The position numbers and the translations under genes are program-made. A stretch of DNA of 15,533 bases from Candolleomyces eurysporus (Eukaryota > Basidiomycota > Agaricomycetes > Agaricales > Psathyrellaceae): NCBI GenBank assembly GCA_027579435.1, contig JANBPK010000203.1, positions 1 through 15,533 of the forward strand. The letters are read 5' to 3'. The notes beneath the pieces are model-generated. The model did no database searches. It was not told the origin of the DNA and worked only from the letters and a program-made list of their open reading frames with translations. This document shows, in pieces, positions 1 to 8,115 of this stretch. Within the stretch, counting starts at the first letter, position 1. Each line of letters opens with the position of its first letter.

Positions 1-124
1 AAAGGAAAGATCAAAGCTATAAGGAAGTAACCTTAGGGTTAACTGTGTGATTATCGAGTACTCCTCGATTACTTGGAATTAGTGTGCACAAGAGAGAGAA
101 TCTGTAAATTCTTAATACTCTACA
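1..124 (-). mobile_element. Candidate end of an LTR (partial, runs off the window)
   Basis: Read on the minus strand, a purine-rich stretch with a run of six G (about 125-140) is followed directly by TGTAGAGTATTAAG starting at 124. A polypurine tract followed by TG is how a 3' LTR begins in retrotransposons. The stretch contains a perfect 6-bp inverted repeat (53-58 with 64-69, 5-nt loop). It lies about 145 bp downstream of the stop of the Gag-like gene on the same strand, which fits a Gag-only or internally deleted element. The second LTR copy and the other end of this one are not in view, and no matching sequence is seen upstream of the Gag-like start. The call rests on position and composition only. 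Confidence 0.25.
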
Positions 125-267
125 CTACCCCCCATACCTCGCACCCCCGATTTGGTACCGGCACGACTACAAAGGTCTATACATACCGCTTATCTCGCAC
201 GGCTTGACTTAGAGTTGGTGTAGGTGTTAGGTTGTGTGTTTTAGTAGTCTCGCCGTTCTCGATCACT

Positions 268-1108
268 TCAACGGTTAGCAAAGAGACCCTCGCTGTGGAG
301 GATAGCGGCCCTGTGGCGATTGAACTGGTCGTAATGGGTGAGTAGGATCTTGGTACCGCCTCCCACTTTGTTCCTAATCGATTGGTCAAATTGGATGACT
401 CGCCAATGCGCCTCCGTTTGGTGGGCCGAGAACTTGCCCTGAATGAATTCGCCGTAGTCTGCAAGCTCCTGCTGGCGGTGAGGGAAGAGGAAAGCGGCGG
501 CCTTGACTGTGATATTCCAGGCAATGGTCCAGTCTCCATACGTGAGTACCTTTTGTGATGGCTCTGAATGCCCAAAACTGATTTTGTGTTTGCCAAGGCG
601 TCCTCGATTTTCTTTAACAGCTCCAACGTGGTAGACAGAACTGAAGACGACGTCAAGGTTGACAGCTTTCCCTTTGAGGAGGTTGTCCCATTCTGAGGAC
701 GGGAATCCGGGGGGGGGCTGAAGTTGAGAAGGCGATCCATTGCTTGACCTGACTGACGTCCTTGCTGTAGTGTTGCAACAGTCGCGCAGATTCCACGCAG
801 GATGGGTCGACATTTTGTCGGCTTTTCTTTTCCTTCCCAAACCATGGCATGTCGGATTTGCGCAGCCGCTTCCGAGGTCGATTATCAGTGTCACTTCTGC
901 TGGCCTCGGTTGAACTTCCACTGTCCTCCGCGCCTGAGGACTCGGTCCTAGACCTCTTGTGCCTGCCGTACTTGGAGAGCGAATCCGGGCAGCGAGACCG
1001 ATATAAGGTCGGTGTTCCTCCTGCACCGTCTGACAATGAAGACTCATCGTCCCGTGAGGATCCATACCCCAGTCCATCCTCTCNAGAAGCGACAGTGTGG
1101 GAAGATCC
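268..1108 (-). pseudogene. C-terminal part of a disrupted Gag-like retroelement protein
   Basis: This is the downstream half of a Gag-like protein whose N-terminal half lies at 6803-7151. From 1108 it reads an acidic, Ser-rich linker, then a basic patch (RPRKRLRK), then the conserved core: an FPSSEWDNLL segment, TYGDWTIAWN, a FPHRQQELADYG segment, and QFDQSIRNKV before a TGA at 270-268. I recognise this order of motifs from ORF1/Gag-like proteins of retroelements in mushroom genomes; the family assignment is from memory. Two breaks are visible. A run of nine G on the plus strand (709-717) puts the core one base out of frame with the linker; eight would keep it in frame. The gene is also cut at the repeat ending at 1108. 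The CCHC knuckle and reverse transcriptase I would expect to follow are absent. The core is well preserved, so the damage is recent or partly a sequencing artefact. Confidence 0.7.
1072..1108. repeat. 37-bp direct repeat, left copy
   Basis: This stretch is identical to 6803-6839 at every readable base (one N at 1084). It starts GTCCATCCTC and ends GGGAAGATCC. It lies inside the Gag-like coding sequence (minus-strand reading GSSHTVASGEDG) and abuts the left heptamer array. The two copies are in the same codon phase. The simplest reading is a target-site duplication made when the 5.7 kb element inserted, although 37 bp is long for that. Confidence 0.75.
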
Positions 1109-1109
1109 N

Positions 1110-1151
1110 GTTCGTNGTTCGNNGNTCGCGGTCCGCGGTTCGAGGTTTGCG
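1110..1151 (+). repeat. Left terminal array of six degenerate heptamers
   Basis: Six consecutive 7-bp units can be read: GTTCGTN, GTTCGNN, GNTCGCG, GTCCGCG, GTTCGAG, GTTTGCG. They are the reverse complement of the units at 6731-6777, so together they form an inverted terminal pair made of tandem repeats rather than a unique-sequence inverted repeat. The Ns cluster here, which suggests the array was hard to sequence or assemble. Confidence 0.7.
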
Positions 1152-1354
1152 AATTAGTAAGACCTTTTCTGGGCACCGTTGACACGTCGACACTGCCTTG
1201 CGAGCCAACCACAATGTTGCTGGCTGTTGCTTTGACTCGACAACATTGCCTCATCACCATCTTCGTCCTCCCTCTCATTTCCCTGCCCTCAAAGCACATT
1301 GTGGTAAGTCCCATAAATAGCCTGAATCTCACTGGGAAGATTCAAATTAACGCC

Positions 1355-4203
1355 ATGTCTGCCCCAGCCATATCTTTCATATCTGCCTGTGGATCATGCC
1401 AGCAGCCGATGGGTCTATTTCGGGTCTATCAGGGTAAAGGTACGCCGTCCCGTAGGCTTCAGAAAGGTTCTATCTGTCAAACAGTGAGTACCCTGCTCTT
1501 CGTCCCCGAGTTTCTACTGACCCCTGTGCAGTGTACAAATACAAACTGTCGTTATACATATTTTCACTCCCAACCTTACACCAATCTCAAGGATGCTGAA
1601 CGTGCAGCCACTGCTTTGAATAACGCACGATTACAAGGAGTATCTAGTCCCCCGCTGCCTTCACAACCTGCCGCCCAACCTCAAGCACTATTGTCGCTGA
1701 TCGTGCCTCAGCCTCCACCTCCGCCTCCTGCCTTTCCCTCGTTGAGTGCACCGGTGCTCCCCGCATCCCTCCCGACACGTATTCAATGCTCTGTCTCGAC
1801 GTGCATGAAGGGAAGGTCCCATAGCATTGGGAACAAAGATTGCCTTGAGGAAAAATGCGCACCTTGCTGCTGGCTTGCGTATGAGACTGCCCAGCAACAA
1901 GGCAAGGGTCGGCTGGGATGCACCGCTCATAAATGCTCTCCTGTACTAGTCCCGGCTCCGTTTCCGCTTGGTTTGCCAATGCAGGCAGACGATACTGTGA
2001 CCTCGTTGGCACCATCTCAGCCAGCACCATCTCGGCCAGCACCATCTCAGCCAGCACCGTCTCAGATACCTCTGTCAGCAACACCTAGTATCCCCCAGCC
2101 CACGTTTATACCCTCAAACCGCACCTTGAAGCAGCCACTTGCCCCCGCGTGGTCCGATGCTCGTAAGGCAGCCCTTGACGAGACGCAGAAGCTCCGGTCT
2201 GCCAAAGAACGCAGCCAGGAAATTGAAAGGCTAAACCAGAAGACGGTGACACTGGTCATTTATTACAAGGTATGTCGTACTTGACTATCTGTTTTACAGC
2301 CTGCTGACTCATTCTGTAGGTGCACAAGCCGCCTATCATTCTCACTCATTCTGTCGACACCTGGCCTTATCTTCAACTCTCCAGCATCCCGTCGTTGATC
2401 AAAGACTTAGAGATTACCTTGGACTCCTATCTCGAACACTACAACAATACACTGTGGACGCTGATTCGCATTTCATCACCCATCGTGGTTGCTCGAGACC
2501 AACGGGTCCTTCTGCGTGTCCGAAAAAGTCTCCTTGAGGATTTAAATGATGAAGATTGGCCCAACATTCACGAAGAGATGCGGCAACAGGGTAAATCTCG
2601 CCAACCTGGGAGCTACCTCAAGCGAAGTGCTCAGGAGCTTGTTTCGCCTTTAAAAAAGGTAGCTCGAGATGAGGGATCAACCTCAGCTAGCACGGCACGT
2701 CCTCGCTCTCCATCTCTCAAGTTAATGCCTACCACGAGCCTACCTCCTTGTTTTCCACCGTCCTCCAATCCAGAGTCCTGTGTTCTGCCAAGCTCAAATT
2801 CTCGTGAGTCTTGCCTGAGCAGGTCTCAGACACCAGTGAAGAGAAGGCGTCCCAAGGCAACAGCGCAACCAGTGCAGCCCGCTCTGGCAGCCGCCTCTCA
2901 CCCAAAAGCTGCTCTGGTCGTCAAAGCTGCGTTGAATGCTCCAATGCCTCCCCGCTGGCCCGATGACTTCTACACCTGTGATATTGACTCTGGACTCAGA
3001 GAAATTACCAGGCTTATATTGCAGGGTGCTAGCCAAAAGGGATGCTTTTCAGCTGTTTTCGACGGAGCTCCATATAGGCGGACAACTCTTGCTAAATATA
3101 AAGCCATTTGGGACAACAGGGATAATCGAGAGATTCAACAAAAATATATCCAGTATGGCCGTGTTGAGAAGGCAATGTTCTTGCAGTTTTTTGAGGCCTC
3201 TACTGGGAAGTTGCCACGTCGGAAGGGGCAGGCAAAGGCTCGAACTCAGCGCGCTCAGTCTCCAGCAAGTGAGGAAGCAGAGTTCTCAGATAACGAGATG
3301 GTTGCTCCGACTGTTGAAGACGNACTTTGGAATGAAAAAAAAATCTCAGTGTGGCTCTGATAACGAGCTGATTGCTCCAGTTGAGGAAGGTGCTGATGAG
3401 GAAGGCAACTCGGGAGATTGCTGCCAGTTCTGTGATGAACCCTTGCCTGCATTTCCGACTCCCCACCTTGAGTCTCTTTTATCAGAACTCAAAGAGCTCC
3501 CTGGCTACCCAGATCACCTTAGCTTTGTCACCTTTATTGACTACTGTGCACGCCATCGGTTTGAAACCGATGAGGTACCAAAGGCAGTATCTGCTGGTTG
3601 GCCTGATCATGTTAACTTCTTTGAGCTCGCACAACGCATCAAGAACATCAAAGTGGAACTTGAAGAACTTCTCCTTGACCCCGAGGAAAGCCAATTCTTT
3701 CAGTCAGCTGTTCGAGGCCAGAAAGGCAAAGTCAAATCTGGAATTACTACGTTCCAGGAGCAAGGATGTGGATAGTGAGTATTTATTAATTTGGAGGCTT
3801 TAATCATCAATGACTAACTCCGCACTCTAGCTATGGCGAGCTTGGATTCCAAATCTTTAGTATGATGCTGCAGCAGATGTTTCCCTCAGAGTCGGTGGAC
3901 CTTGCTTCTGTCAAACCACTGTCTTGGAACGACATGATTGACAAATTCCTGGTGCCAGAAGCAGCAGTTCTCTTAATAATGGAAGATATGAGCCTCCTTT
4001 GGGAAGACGCAGTCGATGTTCTGCACGCAAGTCGTGTGTATGGAAATGCGGCTCATCCCTCCAATGATGAGCACCCAGCAGTGCTTGCCGCTCGTCCACC
4101 GATTGATATCCGAGTCAAGGAGGAAACTTTGGATGATATTGGTCCTAATCAGCTATCGGATTCACACAAGGTAGTGATTGATCTTACATTAGACGATGAT
4201 TGA
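1355..4203 (+). CDS. Zinc-cluster protein with RTC4-like domain, encoded in a transposon
   Basis: I read four exons: 1355-1483, 1532-2269, 2320-3774 and 3831-4203, with introns of 48, 50 and 56 bp (GT-AG; TACTGAC, GCTGAC and TGACTAAC branch-like sites). Leaving out the N at 3323 the frame is open for 897 aa; with it counted, the frame shifts by +1. Domains in order: a GRF-like cysteine cluster (C12, C15, C41, C44, C49) split by intron 1; a Pro-rich linker; a second cluster (C129, C134, C147, C152, C155, C156, C173, H176); a PAPSQ repeat; a block from about 240 to 400 holding VTLVIYYK, PPIILTH and QRVLLRVRKSLLEDL; a WPDDFYTCDIDSGL block (502-579); acidic linkers; then an RTC4-like domain (about 656-850) with CCQFCDEPLP, FIDYCARHRFE, YYGELG and LVPEAAVLLIMEDM. 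The protein ends in VVIDLTLDDD, a typical SUMO-interaction motif. Yeast Rtc4 is linked genetically to telomere capping; its biochemical role is unclear. The ATG at 1355 is chosen because it precedes the first cysteine cluster. A GTAAGT at 1304 could mark a 5' UTR intron. Role in the element is inferred: DNA or chromatin binding. Confidence 0.8.
2009..2065 (+). repeat. 15-bp coding minisatellite (PAPSQ repeat)
   Basis: Three full copies of GCACCATCTCAGCCA (one with G for A) and a partial fourth lie head to tail and are in frame, coding for repeated APSQP/APSRP. They sit in the Pro-rich linker between the second cysteine cluster and the conserved WSDARKAALDE block, where length variation would be tolerated. 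Confidence 0.85.
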
Positions 4204-4292
4204 GCAAAATGAATTCAAAATCTGGCATTGGACGTAGACTTTATGAATGTTTTAATCTTGTATATACATATAGAGTACTCAGTACAATTATG
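4204..4292. other. 89-bp shared 3' region between convergent genes
   Basis: The TGA of the plus-strand gene ends at 4203 and the TAA of the minus-strand gene occupies 4293-4295. The AT-rich space between them (with TATATACATA at 4261-4270) must carry 3' ends for both transcripts, so the mature RNAs probably overlap. No canonical AATAAA is seen on either strand. Confidence 0.5.
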
Positions 4293-6575
4293 TTAATCGG
4301 ATCGTAACAAACACTCCCTTGGTATTCCATATGGTGACCTCAGCTTGTCCTTCAATTCTTGGATGATTAGTCGATTCCTCCGCTTAATCATTTCATCCAA
4401 AAAGAACTCGTAACGATGAGCCTCCATTTCACGTACAATTGCCTGATATCCACCAATCCACACGTTGCTCTGCTCTGCTGCTGATGAGTTGAATCGCCAC
4501 TTGTCTCCATTTCGCAGCTCTGGCCAGATGTAAGGATTACAATATTGATTACAGTCAATATCGCTCTCCTTATGCTTAGATTTGAAATGAAAAACATCTA
4601 CTGGCATCGCACAGTCCTGAAAGTAGTCTCTCAGCCTGGGATCAGTGTCGTTCTGCAACATCTGGCGAATCTTGCAATTATTGTCGTGCCAGATAACATG
4701 AGGTAACGACGCTTTTGTTGGGAAAAGCTTCATAAGAAATGTCTAGTGAGATAAATTTCAAGGTCAGCGACTTGGAAATAATAGTAAGATGTTGCATACG
4801 CACCCGAACACCATTGGGCGCTTCAGAGCCATAGAAGGTAGCCCGACCTAAGATAACCCCACATGAAGCGACGCATAACTCCTCATTGTGCGTTCTCTTC
4901 CGGCCAAACTGTGCACGAGAAGGACGGTTACCTGTTGCTGGCTTTCCATCACACAGTCCCTGGTCGTCAACCTCCACAAATTCGTCGGCATGCTGTGTGG
5001 ACCCTAAGGCACCGCTATCTCCATCCGACTCAGCTGGCATGTCACTTGAGTGTAAAGCCCCGATTCGCACAAGGCGACGATGAAGCTGGAACATTGCCTT
5101 ATTTTCCACATTGATCCATTCCTCAAGCTTGCGATGCTCCAAAAACGTGCAGGTGCGAAAGCCAGGATCAATGTTTGCATTGCAGCTAGTAACTGTACAC
5201 TTCTGGCTCCATTCAACGATATGGAAAGGACAGAAACGATCTTTCACAGACGCTAGGCCAATTTTGCAGTCGTGTACACCACAACAAGGTCGCCCGATGG
5301 TTATTCCATCAACCACAACAGATCGGACATATGCTATGGTAATGATTAGACAGAGATAACAAAGCAAGAATAACTTAGAACTTACCCTGGGACCCATCGC
5401 CCTCATCGTTAACCCAGCAGCACAAGTCACAGGCATGATTCCATGCGTCCTGCCCTGGTCCTACCATCCGTAGATTACGAGCTTCAAGAGCTTCTTTGAG
5501 CCGTTCAGCTTGAGACAAGGCATTATGTGAAAGACACAAAGGATTCTTTTGCTCAGTAGCATCGTCAATCAGCCAAAATAAGAATAAAGAGTTCCAGACG
5601 GTTTCAGCATCAAGAACGAGCTGTTTCGAGTACCTTGCTGGAAGCAGTAATGTGAACTTTGCCCGCTTCAAGCCCTCGTTGTAGATACGGGCACAGTTTG
5701 TTGCCGACGTCCTTCGTTTGCAATAAATATGTAAGACTTTGCATACAAGAGACAGCATTATCGTAAACTTACCAGGAACGGATCATCATTGATGTAAACA
5801 TCTCACATGTTCGAGCATCAATAAATGTGTGCTCAGCGCTTTGAATGAAGCTTGGCTGAGAAAGGTAATATGTGCGAATTGTAGCCCTTTGATGAACGTA
5901 AAAATTCGAATAATATCGTGTATGACAGTCTATAAAATTGTCAGAACAAGAGCGGAATCCCAGGACAGGACAAGTACTCACTGCGACAGTATTTAGAGAT
6001 TGACACTCCTGGGACAGGCCCACAATCCTGGGTGAAGACGACAACGGGTACCGAGAGTGGCTCAACAAGCTCCCGTTCACGCAAAATCTGTGAGGAGTTA
6101 CGCCCTATCCTTTGTACACACTCGCTGTCGATGCAGGTGCGGGAAGGAGGGGCAAGTGTAAAGAAAGCTATTCCGTGATGGTTAGCGAGACAAGACTATC
6201 GTCCAAGATAGTAATACACTCACCGATTCCCCGACATGGTCCATGTTCAAGGAAGTATGGAAGATAGCGGCCAGCAAGTCGATCTGTCAGCTCATAATTA
6301 TATGTCACCTCACCAACTTTCTCCCGAAAAGCTGCCCATAACGCCTTCAGAAGCTCGTCATCAAGACCCAAAGAGGCTCGGAGAAACTCATGGACAGGCA
6401 CAGGTAGAGATTCCACAAGCCCAGGAATATGAACTGATTGGGCAAGCTCTATAACGGGCTTCATCAAGCAGGTGAGGTCAAAGAACTTGACGACATCCTC
6501 GAATTGGACACCCTCGAGAAGATGTTGGTGGGAGCAGAGCACAGAGATAACGTCTATGAGACAAAGCGAGGTCAT
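4293..6575 (-). CDS. CxC5/CxC6 cysteine-cluster protein of the KDZ-transposon type (candidate transposase)
   Basis: I read six exons on the minus strand: 6575-6224, 6167-5982, 5929-5773, 5711-5386, 5333-4804 and 4742-4293. The five introns are 52-61 bp, all GT-AG (GTGAGT, GTGAGT, GTAAGT, GTAAGT, GTGCGT donors). The spliced frame is exactly 667 codons including the stop, giving 666 aa with no internal stop. The start at MTSLCLIDVISVL fits the N-terminus I remember for the family; the upstream in-frame ATGs give an unlikely hydrophobic leader. Domains: N-terminal helical region (1-117); CxC5 cluster (C129, C134, C178, C181, the last two in YCRNC); a middle region with SATNCARIYN and a C326/C329 pair; CxC6 cluster (C357, C358, H361, C363, C375, H378, C386, C391, C402, H407); an AQFGRKRTHNEE segment; and a C-terminal core with WHDNNCKI, PVDVFHFKSKHKESD, SSAAEQSNVW and FFLDEMIKRRN. 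D349 (VVVDGI), D537 (HDNNC) and E607 (AEQSN) lie in positions that could form an RNase H-like D-D-E triad; that is my inference. The gene converges on its plus-strand partner. Confidence 0.85.
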
Positions 6576-6730
6576 CTGGAAGCTTATTGAGAGATAGAGA
6601 TGGAGCAGGATGCTCGTCGTCGATGGAAGATGATATAACATTCCTGTAAACAACGGAGACACAATAGGGTTGCTAACAACGACGAACAATCACGTTGAGC
6701 GGGCTGCTATAGTATTGCAGTATGCTTGGA

Positions 6731-6777
6731 CCGTGAACCGCGAACCACGAACCGCGAACCGTGAACCGCGAACCACG
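6731..6777 (-). repeat. Right terminal heptamer array
   Basis: Units CCGTGAA, CCGCGAA, CCACGAA, CCGCGAA, CCGTGAA, CCGCGAA and a partial CCACG follow one another without gaps. They are the reverse complement of the left-end units. The array lies 155 bp upstream of the start codon of the CxC5/CxC6 gene, so it borders that gene's promoter region. Inside the arrays the two ends show no further similarity. Confidence 0.8.
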
Positions 6778-6802
6778 CTCCCAGTCGATCAGGTGTCCTC
6801 CG

Positions 6803-6839
6803 GTCCATCCTCTCCAGAAGCGACAGTGTGGGAAGATCC
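6803..6839. repeat. 37-bp direct repeat, right copy
   Basis: Matches 1072-1108 base for base except for an N in the left copy. It belongs to the N-terminal half of the Gag-like gene, while the left copy belongs to the C-terminal half. Removing one copy and everything between joins the two halves in frame. Unlike the left copy, it is separated from its heptamer array by 25 bp. Confidence 0.75.
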
Positions 6840-7151
6840 TCCTCGTCGTCGGCGCTGGCTTCGTTCGATCTGTGCGAGTTGCTGCTCGTAACTCTCGAGC
6901 GCTCGTTCCTTAGCTGCGTCGTCTTCTTCCCCAAATTTGAGGGCAGAAACGATCCTAGACAGGGCTCTACCCCGAGCAATCTCTCCTCGAGCAAATTCTT
7001 GGAGCGTGGCACTGGTTCCAGCGAGTGAGTTTCGGGGCTGTTCGGGGTTGACAGGTATTGATTGGGCTCGTTCATTTGGATCCGGGACAATAGGTTGGGT
7101 CGATTGGTTTGAATTCTGTCGAGTAGAGCCATTATGACCTCGAGAAGTCAT
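6803..7151 (-). pseudogene. N-terminal part of the disrupted Gag-like protein
   Basis: The reading starts with MTSRGHNGSTRQNSNQST (ATG at 7151-7149). It has a low-complexity Ser/Asn/Pro leader, a segment with FARGEIARGRALSRIVSAL and AAKERALESYEQQLAQIE, then a basic RRRR stretch running into the 37-bp repeat. The F-x-x-G-E-I-x-x-x-R-A-x-x-x-I pattern followed by an S-Y-x-x-x-L helix is what I remember at the N-terminus of Gag-like proteins of mushroom retroelements, upstream of the core found here at 268-700. After the repeat the frame soon meets a stop (TGA) beside the heptamer array. The combined length of both halves, counting the repeat once and leaving out one base of the G run, is 384 codons including the stop. 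Confidence 0.65.
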
Positions 7152-7400
7152 TAGATTTTAATAAAGTGATGAATGAAGTGATAATTTAGTGTGTAGCAAG
7201 ATTTCGAGCGTCGTCGCAACAGAGAAGAAGAGAAAAAGAGTGAGACCTTGAACCTGAGAGTGAGACCATAGCCGCGCATGCGTGCACGTGCGATCCATGC
7301 GTTCGCCGCNGGGGGGCAGAAGGATCGCGCCTCTGTTGCTCCTCGGTCGCCCATCCTTCATTGAACTTGTGTAAACATCAGTTTAAACTACGATAAACGA
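7152..7400. other. Upstream region of the Gag-like gene, with an alternating purine-pyrimidine tract
   Basis: No gene is seen. On the minus strand this would be the 5' leader and promoter of the Gag-like gene. It holds a 20-bp run of perfect pyrimidine-purine alternation (7273-7292), an N before six G (7310), and GAGTGAGACC repeated at 7238-7247 and 7258-7267. No LTR similar to 1-124 is found here. Confidence 0.4.
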
Positions 7401-7884
7401 TTGAATTGAAACTTGCGGCAACAATGGCGCGTTCCCACCTTGCACAGCTCTTTGATTGCTGACTTCACCCAGACGCACCCGACGATTCGTGACTTGTCAC
7501 AAACTTGCGAGCATAATTTCACAGGGAAACGAGAGGCTTGCAAGTCTTCTGCCTGAGTAGGATACATATCTCGCTGGCAGCTTGATCTTTCGACAGAACA
7601 GGAGCCAACGGCTCCAAGTAGTACTTGACTGACATTTCTTTTCAATTTAACAGAACTGATGTAGGAGTCGTGCAACTCCACAGATATGAGCTCCATTGTA
7701 CCTCATATGGCGCACGCCGCCATTGAGTACCCGTGAATAAAATCTTCTGAATCGCGAGTTCAATCATATTTACCAGGGCGCAATACACGGGGGTCGGGAA
7801 GTCTCGTGAAAGTAGCCCTTTCAATAGTAGTGTAGTCGTGCTGTACTCACTTTATAGCATCTGAGCGTAGCACAGGACTCGACG
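7401..7884. other. Unassigned region
   Basis: The only open frames are short and overlapping on the minus strand (7388-7696, 102 aa, and 7642-7824, 60 aa). The first is Cys-rich toward its C-terminus, but I recognise no family, no splice-linked partner and no repeat. I would not annotate a gene here. Confidence 0.3.
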
Positions 7885-8115
7885 ATGGAATATTGCGCAT
7901 TGAAACGCTTAGCCTCAGGCCAATGAAACGCTTAGATCTTAACCAATGAATCTGTGAAAGAATTGGCATTNAAAATGTTGAAATCCTGGCAAATGAAACG
8001 CTCCCGTTCCGGACAAGCGGTGGGATACCGGGCATTGAAGCACTCGAACCTCAAGCAATAAAATGGTGGGATATTGTGCATTGGTATACTAATCCTCCAT
8101 TGAAATACTTGGTTT
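7885..8115 (+). repeat. Degenerate interspersed repeat around a GCATTGAAACGCT-type motif
   Basis: Related words recur at irregular 25-60 bp steps: GCATTGAAACGCTTAG (7898-7913), CAATGAAACGCTTAG (7921-7935), AAATGAAACGCTC (7991-8003), GCATTGAAGCACT (8032-8044), and CCATTGAAATACTTGG near 8098-8112. A longer shared piece, TGGGATA..G.GCATTG, precedes several of them (from about 8020 and 8067, with a variant GATGGAATATTGCGCATTG near 7884). The copies are diverged, so this is an old tandem array or the remains of one. Weaker TGAAA-centred words continue to about 8365. Confidence 0.5.

Larger units (their letters stand above)
1109..6802. mobile_element. Candidate two-gene DNA transposon with heptamer-array inverted ends
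   Basis: The segment interrupts a Gag-like gene. It is bounded by a 37-bp direct repeat and has arrays of one heptamer family at its two ends in inverted orientation (1110-1151 and 6731-6777). Inside are two convergent genes that together fill about 5.2 of 5.7 kb: a zinc-cluster/RTC4-like protein (plus) and a CxC5/CxC6 protein (minus). The CxC5 and CxC6 clusters are known from fungal KDZ (Kyakuja-Dileera-Zisupton) transposons. The exact right end is uncertain: 25 bp (6778-6802) separate the right array from the direct repeat, and nothing equivalent is seen on the left. No separate canonical KDZ transposase gene is present, so the element either uses the minus-strand protein as its transposase or is non-autonomous. 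Confidence 0.65.

Noticed and set aside
177..845. 222-aa minus-strand open frame
   Set aside because: It overlaps the Gag-like core in another frame; the conserved motifs are in the neighbouring frame, so this is a shadow.
1110..1151. Heptamer array as a telomere repeat
   Set aside because: The unit is GTTCGCG-like, not TTAGGG, and it recurs inverted at the other end of an inserted segment.
1214..1354. Upstream ATG (1214) with a hydrophobic leader as a start for the zinc-cluster protein
   Set aside because: It would place a signal-like leader on a zinc-cluster, probably nuclear protein; the ATG at 1355 sits just before the first cysteine cluster. A 5' UTR intron is equally possible.
4863..5359. 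Plus-strand frames opposite the CxC6 exon
   Set aside because: They are antisense shadows of the clearly coding minus-strand exon.
7885..8115. CRISPR-like array
   Set aside because: The repeats are degenerate, spacing is irregular, and the genome is eukaryotic.
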